From Topomyia yanbarensis (Eukaryota > Arthropoda > Insecta > Diptera > Culicidae): a stretch of DNA of 64,000 nucleotides. Positions 1 to 11,424 of this stretch are shown piece after piece. How positions within the stretch are numbered: position 1 is the first letter of the stretch; every line of letters begins with the position of its first letter. The stretch lies in NCBI RefSeq assembly GCF_030247195.1, contig NC_080671.1:209931945-209995944 (forward strand), given 5' to 3'. Made by a program: the position numbers and the translations under genes. A model generated the notes under the pieces. That model had not been told where the DNA came from and did no database searches. It saw nothing but the letters and a program-made list of their open reading frames with translations.

Positions 1-725
1 TATTTCAGGTATGAAAACTGTTTAGCACCGTACTACACTGCACTGCCTGACATAATTTAACGTTTATAATGTTTATACTCCAGCTCTTGCTGAGATAAAC
101 ACCTTCACCGATATCGCCTAACTCAAGGTAATGTTACAACAAACAACTCGACTATAACGAACGAGCGCTCGGTTACGAATCTCAGTCTTGCTAATTTATT
201 TTATGCCAGAAATATTTTGTATCTTGAATCCACTATATTTATGAATGCACCGATTTCCATGTCATAGGTGTTTAGCAAGAGGGTGAATGTTTTGACGTTT
301 CTTTGAAAAATCAGTTAAACCATCATAAGCTGGCTTCCAGGCTCGGCTAGTTGCCAAAAATGACAGCGAAAGCGCTTTAAGCAACGTTCACATCGCTACG
401 AGCCACTGTTGTTAACTCTACCTGAAACTTATCGAATGCAAACAAACTTCAGTTTGATGTGTTTAACTGGACTTCAGGTGATAAAAGCATTCGGATTTTG
501 TGGGGCAGAAGCGTTATTTTTCATATATTGTTAATAATTATTTGTTTTGAATCCAACTTTTAACAGTGTTGTACAGTTCATATGAACGGACCTTGAACAT
601 TTGAAGCGTAGCTAGCGCTACTGGCATTTGGTGGTAGCTTCAGGCAACAAACAGTTTTCACGGGGCTGGTGTTTAGTAAGGTTTGATTAAAGCCATTTTC
701 TGAAATATTTTAGATTATGGTGTGG
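1..725. other. Gene-free AT-rich sequence
   Basis: I see no open reading frame, splice pattern, RNA gene or repeat boundary that I can support here. It is expected to be intron or downstream flank of the minus-strand homer gene, whose last visible exon lies at 22593-22671. Confidence 0.5.
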
Positions 726-1036
726 TAGGGTAAAATGCCTATTTTCACCATACTAAGCAGGGTGCCTCAATAATTCATAAAATTTCTCGGCCTATAATCA
801 ATGGAATGCGTAAAAATTGACATCAACAGCTTTGCTTCGTTGTTAAGAACCAATATAATAACACAAATGCGCTGAAAATAGTGTAATTTTCTTGTTTGAG
901 CGTAATGAAAATTCGAATTGAGTGCCCCTATTGTTGCGCTACCATTTGGCTCAATGCGTTGAACAAAGATGGAAGACACTGCTTAAAATGGGTAGGGTGA
1001 TAATAGAAACATAGCGAAAATGGGTTCATCACCCTA
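726..1036. mobile_element. MITE with TA target duplication (family shared with 62209-62403)
   Basis: The sequence between two TA dinucleotides (726-727 and 1035-1036) begins GGGTAAAATGCCTATTTTC and ends GAAAATGGGTTCATCACCC, so the ends are imperfect inverted repeats. A second copy with the same ends lies at 62211-62401 and shares the internal block TTGTTGCGCTACCATTTG. The copy here carries roughly 110 bp of extra internal sequence (about 785-920) that the other lacks. A TA target duplication is typical of Tc1/mariner-type elements. No transposase is encoded, so I infer a non-autonomous element. Short reading frames across it are not genes. Confidence 0.7.
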
Positions 1037-4000
1037 TCTGTTTTATTTTTGCTAAAGTTAATCAACCACGTATACGGTAAATGCATGATAAATACTTTGT
1101 TGCGTTGCAAAGGAAAATGCATGAAATAATTGGCAATGTCGTGAAGAGTTCATGATTACTAACAGGAATATGATGGGGTACGCGAGGGTTGAGAGCCATT
1201 GGGGGTGCGGAATGACTTGCTACACGTCACGGACTTAAAAGTGCGAGAAAATATCCGTATTTCTAGCCGCTTTGCGCGGTTTTTATGAGGTTACAGCTAC
1301 TAGGAGAAAGACTACGACTTTTGCTGTGACTGGGGGAAGCTTTCGATCGCTCTCTTACTTTTGAATCGTTGCGCTGGATAGTCAAGAGTCCAGTTTGAGT
1401 ACTTTGGCTGTTTTTTTGTGGTTTTTGCGTTGACCGTCGTTCTGTCCGTTGAATAAATTTGGTGTACCGTTCCAAATTCCGTGGTTTGTGTCGTGCGTTT
1501 CTCGGTTTGTGAAGTGTGAAGAAGTGGCCCACAGTGATCACCTTCCATACAAAAGTCGGACAAAACCTCAAAAGTGGCCCGAATTTGATGAAAACTTCAC
1601 ATTAGGGTAATTTTGTGACGCTGAATTCATATTTGATGTTTATTTTTTGTTTTTTATTTCCTCAAAATTTTGGCACTTAGGGTGGTTCGAAAATTCAACA
1701 TTTACAAATATAAAGTGCACTATTTCCAAAAATTCACTTTCAAAAAATTAGGTGCGGTGAATTTTTTAGCAGAACACACATTTTTTCAATTGTTGATAAT
1801 GATAAGACACATCTATAAATTATATTGCGAACCCTGGGTAGTCAAAGGCTACCATGCGTCTCCTTCAGACGTATCATGAAAAATCACCTTTTTTCATACC
1901 TCGGGGCAGAAAGGGGCAAAACAAGATATTTATTTTCGGAAAGTACACTAATTTTCGAGTATCGTGAACAACAAGCGATCTTTCCGAACCGTTTCAAAAA
2001 AAAGTACAGCCACTTTGAACATTATAACTTTAAACTATTGCTCGATTTATTATTTGTTTTTCATGTCTGAGCGAGAAGAAAGGCATATATCGACTAAATT
2101 GAATGGCAGCTATAAGTCCAGCGAATAACCTTTCACATGAAATCAGTTTGACCCAAATCGGAATCTTAACTAAAAAGATATATGCATTTGAATAACTTAG
2201 ATTTGAAAATAGTTTTCCTCAGAATTTATCATCTATTTCACCTTTGAAGTCATGTAAAAAATCGAACTATCGTCCTCGGGACTTAATATTTCGAGAAGAC
2301 TCTATTCAACCTGTGAAGAAACAGAGAAAAATGTTAAATCATGAAAAATCAAAAATAAAATTTTGAGGTTTTGTCCGGCTAGGCGACACTGTGTGGCCGT
2401 AGCAAAGGCCGAAGAAACTGTGCAAAGACCGCTCGAGGACGTATTTGGCGGTCCGTGGGTAAGTCATATTTGTATTTCCTTTGTTTCTTGATTTTCGGTA
2501 TTTCTGTGTATTTTTGTTGTAGTTTAGGGCTTTCCCACGACATTGCCAAATACCTAAATATAGCGCGAATCTGAATGTCCCCCCTGGGGTAAGAGTCCGG
2601 GCAAATCAATTAGAAAACCACTAACACATCTGCTTTTCGCGGATGGCGCTAAAGTGTTAGTTGGTAAGGTTCGCGCCATCTTCCCATTAAACCGGCAGAG
2701 CGATATGCCACACGTAGCAACTTGTTTCATTTTGCCGCACAATTTCTGTTCAATTTAGTCATTTTTACATTTTTAACGATAATAATTTTATTTGTCAAAT
2801 GTAGTGACAATCTTTCCTACAAATTTAGCAACACTGCCAAACATCATTTCGGTATCCCTGCAGTAACATTGCGTACGTTGCGTTGCGTTGAGTAAGCACG
2901 GTATACTTCGTAGATTGCAGACTGCTAACTCTCATTTCCAGCCAGACTACTTGAGGAGCATTGTTTGGGAATAACAATTGTTCCAGTCCAAGCGAGATTT
3001 TCGCCTGAGAGCCACCATTGCGGGCCACGACCATCTTTACCGTAACTTGGGATGAGAAAGGAAGTGTTGATGTGGTACTTACTTAACGGAAGGCTCTGTC
3101 TCAGTGACACTCCCATAAGTACCACGGATTGGGTAGTGGGTGGGTTGTTAGTCAGGATTCGCTTCAAGCAAGCGATGCGACTGAGAATATATTTTCGTGC
3201 ATGTTTGAATAGTTCATTGACTGTAGGATACGTAAATATTCTAGGCGTTTAAACTCTGGCTAATCGTTTATCGAGATTGTTTCATCGAAAACAACTTGAA
3301 TTTCGGACAACCGGCAGCCGAGAGTGTTGTCGACAATGTAAAATGGACCGTAAACAATGAGTTTATAAGTGGTATGGTTGAACATTCATAAATTATGTCA
3401 CGCAAAGATTACCCAATACTAACTCCCATATTACCACGCTATTTTTCGCCTTGGTCTAATACGAATCCAATTCTTTTAGTTTCCCCCCCACCCCCCTATT
3501 GTCACGTCTTGTCTTAGTATTGGGAATTTTTCCTTGAAAATCTGGGTAGAAGTAGTTTAGAGTGTATTGTTTACATTGTATTTTTATCGCTGTCATTTTT
3601 TGAATATTGTTGCCGATAGAATGAAATCTGCGTATGTTACAACAAATAGGTCTTGGTCCCAAAATCTATCTCGTATAATGTTTTTTTTTACGTTTTTTCG
3701 ATTCCTTAGAGAAACGCTGAAAATATTAAACTTAACACCCCATCATTTATAGAATATCTATCTGTCTTTTAATTTCATTGCTTCGTTTCTCTTAGTCTTA
3801 AATATGCCGAAAATAGCCAAAAAATCGATACAAACATCGTTTATTTACTAAAATCCTTCGTACGTCGCTGGAGAAAAGAATTGAAGTGGATTTGAAAAAA
3901 AAACGCGTTTGAAGTCTTTATTACGCTTGGAGTTTACCTAAAAACGATAGGACAGAATTAATAATATATACAATTAGGTATCCTGTTCGCCTTACATTTT

Positions 4001-4504
4001 CTGTTATTCAATAACAAAATTTCGAAATCTTAAAAATTCTACAGTGGTGTTGTGTATTATGCTTTTCACCGAAGATTACCACGCTTCAAAATAGTAAAAG
4101 AATTGAAAATATACCATTTTAACTGAATCCGCAAAATTTGGAACAAATAGCAGGCAAAATATAAGGCCTGTTAGTCAGGAATTAGACGGTCATGAATTAA
4201 TTCACTACCTGCGGTGGGAAAATTGGAAAATATTTATTACTACTTTGGTACACATTTAATTCATTGATATACCCTGTAGAAGAATAACATCCATTGGGGT
4301 GCTTTTTATTCCCCACTCGATTTTTTAAAATTCTATTCGTAAGCTGTTCATATAATGATCAATTTAAATAAATTTTCCTAACATCGCGGAATCCAGTTCA
4401 GTTTGTATTTGTAGTAGGCTGTAGGCTACAAGCCCGTTACCAATTTCTTAAAGCTAATTTACAGAATAGAGAATAATTATGAATTACAGCTACAAATCAC
4501 AGCT
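1037..4504. other. Gene-free sequence, no recognisable coding region
   Basis: This is AT-rich with scattered short reading frames on both strands, none with a recognisable domain. The only structure I can define is a widely spaced 17-bp inverted repeat at 1557-1573 and 2361-2377, listed separately. Around 2600-2720 the GC content rises, but I recognise nothing in it. Bases 4380-4504 probably belong to the 3' untranslated tail of the minus-strand retrotransposon that follows. Confidence 0.45.
1557..2377. repeat. Segment bounded by a perfect 17-bp inverted repeat
   Basis: CGGACAAAACCTCAAAA at 1557-1573 recurs as its exact reverse complement at 2361-2377. The roughly 790 bp between hold no recognisable gene. 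Seventeen matching bases at this spacing are unlikely by chance. I found no target duplication next to the outer ends, so I cannot say whether these are transposon termini or an inverted duplication. Confidence 0.4.
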
Positions 4505-4946
4505 CTAAAGTAGTTGTCCTCTGTAATAAAGGCTTAATCTACGCCTCATCACACTCGGAGTAGTGTTGAGCGAGATCACATCTGCCAGACGGTTGAGCTC
4601 GATCATGAACCTAGTGCATGGTTCGTGCTGCGTGTAGTTTCGCGATCGGTTAGATGGCTCGAATATCCAACGACGTCGCAGTACCGTAGGACTATCGTTG
4701 AAGGTTAGATTGTCACGCAGACGTTGACTTTTGGTGCGTCCAGGCAATACATTTGAGAAAAAGGTCACATCCGCTATCGAATGTCTAGAATGAACAGTGT
4801 CCAGATCGACTAGTCCGCACAGTTGCTGGTAAGGAGGCAGCTCATCGTTGTTCCAATCCAAGTGTCTAAGGGCGAAACGTACAAATTTTTTCTGAATTTG
4901 TTCGAGCCTGTTGATATGTGTTACATAGAGCGGGCGCCAGACTACG
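4505..4946 (-). pseudogene. C-terminal reverse-transcriptase fragment (Jockey/CR1-like)
   Basis: Reading from 4946 down to a stop at 4505, the frame gives VVWRPLYVTHINRLEQIQKK, then FVRFALRHLDW and a leucine-rich tail. This is the usual post-palm region of Jockey and CR1 reverse transcriptases, where YASVVW is followed by a basic QKKFVRFALR stretch. The upstream end stops at the 5' junction of the R1-like element. Its continuation, ending LDFASVV, resumes at 10458. About 120 bp below 4505 are probably its 3' untranslated region. Confidence 0.8.
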
Positions 4947-5075
4947 ATGCTCGATCGTTAACGGAGCCTGTGGGGTACCTGGGCAACCCACAGTAAGCGT
5001 CCCTTACCACGTTACTGCGGAGCTCCGGCTTGGCGGACAATTATTCTCGCGCAACTCGTGGGTATTAACATAGAG

Positions 5076-6503
5076 ATGAACAGAAACAAAAACAATAAGC
5101 AAACGGAGGTGCCAAACCCCTTTGCTAGAGGTGGTTTGGCGAGGTCTCCCCCCGTGGGGAGAGTAGTGGAGCGACGAGTGCTGCATCTGATAGCACCAGT
5201 GACCTCCCAGCAGTGGTAGGAAATAGCCCTACCAACGCACTGGACGGACCACTATCCGCGATGCGCAAAGTGGTGGAGCAGCTCGATTCAATAATCGAGT
5301 TCACTAGCGCAAAGCAAAATATAAGCAAAGAGCTGAAGCAGAGCCTCCTGATGCTCCGGAAAGCTGTTCGTGTCGCAAGACAGGAACAGCAGGCTTACGC
5401 CAAGAGGGTGGAATGCCGGGAGAAGTCCGACAGAGAAACCCAGCCAGTGACCTCCAAGAGGGAGGGAAGAGAGAAGGTCGACATAGGTACCCAGACAGTG
5501 GGCTTCACCTTCTATGGAGCAGCCATGTCGCTCGAAGCGGCGGCCGAGTTCCCCTCGAAGAGCAAGGGCAATCGCAAGACGGCGTCGAACGCGAACCGCC
5601 CTAGGAAGTCGCCAGGCGAGGGTGCAAAAACCGACACCACACGGCGTGCAACCGTTAAGGCCAAACGCCGTTTGGTCGAGGTAAGCGAGGGCGAGAGTGA
5701 CCTCGCTGGGCAGAGCGATGGTACCAGCAACCCGGCGCAACCGGGGCAGGGGCGTAAACCCCTGGACGCTGATCACCAAGAAGAAGCCGGTACCGACACC
5801 GGAGGTACCGCGGCCCGCGAAGAAGGCCAAGGACAGAGGCGAGGCCTTGTGGTTAAAAACCGACAAGAACAAATACGCCGACGTCCTAAAGTCGATGAGG
5901 GCGGCCGAAAGCCTCTCGGCCCTTAGGCAAGACGTGCGTAGCGTGAGACGCACCAACACAGGAGAAATGCTTCTGGTGTTGAAGCGAGGCGCACAATCTA
6001 GTGCGGTGTACAAGGCCTTGGCCCAAGAGGTCCTTGGTGAAGGCGCCCAGGTCAGACCGCTAGGGGCGGAAATGACTCTCCAGTGCAAGCATCTGGACGA
6101 GTTTACGACCGCAGAAGATGTCGTCGCATCCGTCAAGGAGCAATGCGACGTGACAATCGAGCGGCACCCAAGTAGCCTACCTTAGGCTACTGAAGGCGGA
6201 TGCCAAAAAGGTAACCGAGAAAGGTAAGCTGAAGATCGGTTGGTCGGTATGCCCAATTAGCATACCCCAGCCGCCTTCAGTGGATAGGTGCTATCGGTGC
6301 CTTGAGTCCGGCCACAAATTCTACGAGTGCAAGGGCATAGACAGAAGTAAACTATGTCGTCGCTGCGGCGAGGAGGGACATAAGGAGCGGGGTTGCACTA
6401 AGGCGCACAAGTGCCTTATCTGCACCGCTAAGAAGCAAGCCCATAAACATGCTATGGGCGGACCTTCGTGTCCCTTCGGTGAGTTAAATAAGAAGAAGCC
6501 GTG
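5076..6503 (+). pseudogene. ORF1 (gag-like) of the R1-like element, frameshifted
   Basis: The likely start is ATG 5076 (MNRNKNNKQ). The reading frame changes three times: near 5150 in a run of six C (one base short), near 5740, and near 6165. Within about 120 codons of the start there is a coiled-coil-like stretch (VVEQLDSIIEF onward), followed by a basic linker and a conserved gag core around 5890-6160. Three zinc knuckles close the protein between 6283 and 6465: CYRCLESGHKFYEC, CRRCGEEGHKERGC and a longer C-X2-C..H..C. ORF1 proteins of this type bind the element RNA. The stop (TGA, 6502-6504) overlaps the start region of ORF2. Confidence 0.8.
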
Positions 6504-9478
6504 AACGTCACACAGCTAAATCTTAACCATTGTGCAGCAGCCCAACAGCTGCTGTGGCAGTCGGTCTCGGAGTCGAGGACAGATGTCGCCCTCTTATCAG
6601 ACCCGTACAACATCCCTGCCAGCAACGGCAATTGGGTGTCGGACGGGTCTGGAATGGTGGCAATCTGTACAACGGGACGGTTCCCGGTTCAAGAGGTAAT
6701 ACACCCCTCCGCCGAGGGTGTGGCGATTGCCAAGATCAATGATGTGTTCTATTGCAGCTGCTACACTCCACCAAGGTGGCCCATAGAACAGTTCAACCAG
6801 ATGATCGACAGGCTCTCGTCAGACCTAGTGGGCCGGAAACCGGTAGTCATAGCGGGAGACTTTAACGCTTGGGCAGTGGAGTGGGGCAGCCGCTGTACAA
6901 ATAGCAGGGGTCAAGCGCTAATGGAGGCGCTTGCGAAACTCGATACTGTGCTAGCTAATACTGGCTCCGCTAGTACATTCCGTAGAAACGGGGTAGAGGC
7001 GTGGATTGACGTAACATTTGCCAGCCCGAGTCTGGTTCCAGGCATGGAATGGAGGGTAGACGAAGGCTACACCCATAGCGATCACTTAGCAATCCGCTTT
7101 AGGATCAGCTATGGTGTGCAGCATCCGAGGGCGGGAGATCCCTGTCAGGTACGCGGGTGGAAGTCCAATCACTTCGACAGCGAAGCTTTCACCGCAGCCC
7201 TGGGACTGGAGGCCAACACCGACAGTCTAAGTGGGGATGCGCTGGTAGCTGTTCTATCACGCGCGTGCGACGCCACTATGCCGAGAAAAACACTGCCAAG
7301 AAACGGTAGATGCCCGGTATACTGGTGTAGTGCCGAGATTGCAGCTCTACGGTCAGCCTGCCTCAGAGCTAGACGTAGGATGCAAAGAGCTCGCACCGAG
7401 GATGCAAGAGAGAACCGCCGTGAAATGTTTGGAGCTGCGCAATTGGCCCTTAATAAGGCCATTAAAAGCAGCATGAGAGCGTATTTCGACAACCTGTGTG
7501 AGAGTTCCAACGCAAATCCGTGGGGCGACGCCTACAGGATTGCGATGTTCAAGACCAAAGGGGGCTCTTCACCCCCAGAACGGTCTCCAGACCGGTTGGT
7601 GACGATTATCAAAGTACTCTTCCCGTCTCGAGCCTCAAGCCCCTGACCACCTGCACTACGAGACAGTGCGGGCACGGCCGAAATGGTGGTTCCAGTGACG
7701 AATGAAGAACTACTCGCAGTGGCTAAATCCCTAGCAACAAAGCTCCAGGGCCGGATGGAGTTCCAAATAACGCTCTCAAGGCTGCGATCATAGCGAACCC
7801 GAACATGTCCAGGCTAGCTATGCAGAGATGCCTTGACGAGTGCCGTTTCCCCGATAGATGGAAAAGGCAGAAATTGGTGCTGTTGCCGAAGCCCGGGAAG
7901 CCGCCAGACGACCCATCGGCGTACAGACCAATCTGTCTGATCGACACGACTGGCAAATTGCTTGAGAGGATTATCGTCAACAGGCTAACCCCGTACGCAG
8001 AAGGTACGGACTGTCTGTCAAGCAACCAGTTTGGCTTTCGGAAGGGTAAGTCCACAGTGAAAGCTCTCAACTCAGTGATAAATACTGCCGAGATAGCGAT
8101 CCAACGAAAAAGGCGAGGTATTCGATACTGTGCGTTAGTGATACTTGACGTGAAGAACGCATTCAACAGCGCAAGCTGGGATGCCATCGCGCTCTCGTTA
8201 CACCGGCTTAGCCTACCGGTGGGTCTGTACCGGATCCGGGAATGTTACTTCCAGAACCGCGTACTGCTATACGAGACCGATGCTGGTCAGAAAAGGGTTC
8301 CGATTACCGCCGGAGTCCCGCAGGGCTCGATCCTAGGCCCGGTGCTATGGAACCTCATGTATGACGGGGTTCTGAGACTGAAGTTCCCTCCTGGGGTCAA
8401 GATCGTAGGCTTTGCCGACGACGTAACCTTGGAGGTCTACGGGGAGTCAATCCCTGAGGTAGAACTAACCGCAGAACACGCGGTCAACACGGTGGAGGAA
8501 TGGATGTGCGCGAGAGGCCTGGAGCTCGCTCATCATAAGACGGAGGTAGTTGTCGTCAACAACCGCAAGTCGGCACAACATGCAGTTATCCATGTGAGAG
8601 AAGTCGCGATCACTTCACAGCAAAGTCTGAAGTCTCTCGGCGTCATTATAGACGACAAGTTGACCTTCGGCAGCCATGTCGACTATACATGCAAGAGAGC
8701 GTCGACTGCTGTTGCGGCCCTATCGAGGATGATGTCCAACAGCTCAAAGGTGTGAGCCAGTAGACGTAGGTTACTGGCATGCGTTGCCTTATCTATCCTC
8801 AGGTACGGCGGCCCGTCATGGTCAAGAGCACAGAGGGTAACCAGTTACCTACAGAAACTGGAGAGCACCTACCGCGTGATGTGCCTCAGAGTGGTATCTG
8901 CCTACCGCACGGTATCACACGATGCTTCCTGCGTGATAGCGAGCATGATGCCAGTCGGGCTGGTCATTCGGGAAGATGAGGAGTGTTTCGAGCTACGTGG
9001 AAATAGAGGAGCCCGCGAGTTCACCAAGGTGACCTCGGTCGGCAGATGGCAGCGTGAGTGGAACAACTCCTCGAAAGGTAGGTGGACCCACCGTCTGATA
9101 CTTAGCATATCGAGCTGGGTGGGAAGACCCCATGGGGAAGTTCACTTCCACCTGACACAATTCCTGTCAGGCCATGGCTGTTTCCGACAGTACCTCCACA
9201 GGTTCGGGCACGCGGAGGTCCCAGCCTGCCCAGACTGCCCAGGTGTAGACGAAACTGCCGAACACATACTGTTCGTATGTCCTCGGTTCGACGTCGAAAG
9301 AAGAGCAATGCTTGACGTCTGTGGCTGGGACACAACCCCTGATACCCTTATTCAGCGGATGTGTCAATCGGTGGAGAAGTGGAACGCAGTCTCGGGTGCT
9401 ACCACCCAGATTGCCTGCAGGCTACAGGTAATCTGGCGAACCGAGCAGCAGACGTTTTCATTATTTTGCTGCAATTAG
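6501..9478 (+). pseudogene. ORF2 (endonuclease plus reverse transcriptase) of the R1-like element
   Basis: The frame opens at 6501 with the AP-endonuclease-like domain (LNLNHCAAAQQLL), including GDFNAW near residue 118 and the catalytic SDH near residue 195. The reading frame shifts about 7600-7640, 7685 and 7736. It then continues into the reverse transcriptase: motif A LDVKNAF, motif B GVPQGSILGP and motif C FADD. It shifts once more near 8755. The C-terminal region holds CPDCPGVDETAEHILFVC, the cysteine-histidine motif of R1-type proteins. The expected ATGA stop/start overlap with ORF1 is GTGA here, so the ORF2 start codon itself is lost. Confidence 0.85.
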
Positions 9479-10457
9479 GAACATGTTGCACAACATACAA
9501 ACAAAGTGCGCTTTTTCCATAACATAGTTGTTACCAAGAGAGTTACAAATACTATACAGTAACAAAGCGTGCTACTTGGGCTGTTCATGCTGAGGTAGGT
9601 TTGGCGCAGCGACTGGCAACCGCGTAAGGGGTAAACCCAGCCACCCCGAAGCAAGACAGAAGAGTGAGTGTATAGGCATATAAGTGGACTGCCTCATGCC
9701 AAGATGGGAGGGTCGTAGCGTAGTATGTTGGAACTTAGCTATCGATGCCTCATGGCGTGGCAGAGGAGTGAAAGGGTGAGCATCCAAGTCAGTCTCACAC
9801 GGCATGTTAAGGGTGAGCACAAAAGTCAGCCTCACATGGTATGGTAGAGGCTAGCACAAAAGTCAGCCTAGCAAGGAATGAAAAAGGTGAGCACACAAGT
9901 CAGCCTCGCATGGTATGTCAGAAGTGGGGCCCAAGAAAAATGTCCCACATGGGATGCCAGGGGGAGTGACAGAGGTATAATAGAGTGGCACGATCGAGAG
10001 TGAATCAGGTGATAGGGTGAGCACCCAAGTCAGCCTCACATGGTATAGGTGAGGCGAGCACAAAAGTAAGCCTAGCAAGGAATGAGTAAGGTGAGCACAC
10101 AAGTCAGCCTCGCAATGAACGAAAAAGGTGAGCTCAAAAGTCAGCCTCATGTGGAGTGTTTGAGAGTAAACAAGGTGCGATAGAGAGAGCACCCAAGTAA
10201 GCCTCATACAGGACGTATGAACGCGTGAGTTAGAGTGAATGAGTACATTAAGTATAGCCATCCCCCCAGAAGTAATACCGAGAGGTAGTTCCTGGGAGGA
10301 ACGATGGCGGAGCCCAATGGAGTTTAGTCAGTATTAATGGCAGCGTCACCATTCGAGCCCGACACGTCCCCCAGTACACCTCGTGTGGTAGCTTGGACAC
10401 CTACCAATAGCACGTGTACTGGGCTAAGACGTAAAGGTCTTCTCCATTGTAAAAAAA
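9479..10457 (+). repeat. 3' UTR of the R1-like element with a degenerate ~36-bp minisatellite
   Basis: After the ORF2 stop, the 3' UTR contains about ten imperfect repeats between roughly 9771 and 10210. Each is built around GTGAGCAC..AAGTCAGCCTC, with unit length about 36 bp and some longer spacers. A non-repetitive end follows (10260-10450), then an A-run. Long open frames on the minus strand here are produced by the repeats and are not genes. Confidence 0.7.
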
Positions 10458-10852
10458 CTACGCTTGCGAAGTCAAGTTTCGACCTTACTAGTCCAATATA
10501 TATAGACAGAATAGCGTGAGGGTCGTCCAGTTCACGCCCGAAGCGCCTGACTAAAGCGAACAGTTGCAGGCAGTCCTTTACAACTTGATCGATGTGTGTG
10601 TTGAAAGAAAGCGAGCGATCGAAGGTTTTTCCCAAGTCCTTAACGGTATCAACACGAGAATTGTAGTATTCAGGTATTGGTATACAAAAAATACAGGACT
10701 GATTTTCCTAGAAAATGTCATTACTGAGCACTTGCCAGGATTGACGCACAATCCGCTCTCTTCGCAAAAGGTTCCGAAATTAGCCAAATCTTGTTGCAGG
10801 ATTTGACAATCCGCAATAGTTTTAATAGGATAGAAAATTTTTACGTCGTCTG

Positions 10853-11105
10853 CCCGAGCAAATACTCATGGGTTCAAACACCACATAGCCCCTTGAAAAG
10901 ACCTTAAACATGGTCCGTGCCAAAATTCACAACCATCAAGACACCATAAAATGGTCTCGATAACCCATAAATACACCAACATATGGTATTTTGTATGGGA
11001 TCTACCGGACCATGGTGATGGTGTTTTCATGGGTTGAACCCATTTCAAACACCCATGTCAAACCCCATGAGCATGGGTGTATTATGGGCTTTTCGTTTGC
11101 TCGGG
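10853..11105. mobile_element. 253-bp MITE inserted in the YADD codons
   Basis: The element begins CCCGAGCAAA and ends TTTGCTCGGG, a perfect 10-bp terminal inverted repeat, and is flanked by TG on both sides (10851-10852, 11106-11107). Removing it plus one TG restores an uninterrupted IYADDVK reading in the surrounding reverse transcriptase, which fixes both boundaries. Inside are further inverted copies of CATGGGTTCAAAC and similar words, so most of the element can fold. It encodes nothing. A 2-bp TG duplication is unusual, and I cannot name the superfamily. Confidence 0.75.
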
Positions 11106-11202
11106 TGCGTAGATTAAAATAATGGCGTTCGTGATGAGTTGTGGCAATCTGGTCATAACCATTACAAATAATATTACAAATCTATATCTATCTATCTATC
11201 TA

Positions 11203-11424
11203 TCTATATATATAAAAGTCAATGTTTGTATGTATATGATTTATGGACTCCCAAACGGCTTAACCGATTGCCGTAAAAATTTATACATAGTAGGCATTTT
11301 TTATGGAGCGTGTTTGTGTGCTATTGTTTGTGGATTATCTGCCCGCCAGATGGCGCTTCAGAACAAATTGTGTTTTCTACTACTTCGTTGAAAGTCGCAG
11401 CAACGCGCGATGGGTATTAGCTAG
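11203..11424 (+). mobile_element. Short Helitron-like non-autonomous element
   Basis: The segment starts TCTATATATATAAAAG, ends with CTAG at 11421-11424, and lies between A (11202) and T (11425), as rolling-circle Helitrons do. A small stem (TCGC..GCGA, 11394-11410) precedes the CTAG end. A (TATC)n microsatellite abuts the 5' end at about 11180-11206. It separates two blocks of the same reverse transcriptase, which supports insertion. The assignment rests on short terminal signals only. Confidence 0.5.

Larger units (their letters stand above)
4947..10457 (+). mobile_element. Full-length but inactivated R1-like non-LTR retrotransposon
   Basis: The element runs from about 4947, next to target sequence ACTACG, to a short A-run at 10451-10457 followed by CTACG again. 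It contains a short 5' UTR, ORF1 with three zinc knuckles, ORF2 with endonuclease and reverse transcriptase, and a long 3' UTR with a minisatellite. Domain order, overlapping ORFs and the C-terminal cysteine motif match the R1 clade. It lies antisense inside the RT gene of an older retroelement, so it did not use the 28S rRNA site of classical R1. Several frameshifts in both ORFs show it cannot move by itself. The exact first base is uncertain by about 10 bp. Confidence 0.85.

Noticed and set aside
1263..1571. 102-codon minus-strand frame
   Set aside because: It is rich in Ser/Lys/Arg with no recognisable domain, no splice context and no repeats supporting it. I cannot support it as a gene.
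9572..10261. Minus-strand leucine/serine-rich frames of 87 and 132 codons
   Set aside because: They are antisense to the minisatellite in the R1-like 3' UTR; periodic and without known domain.
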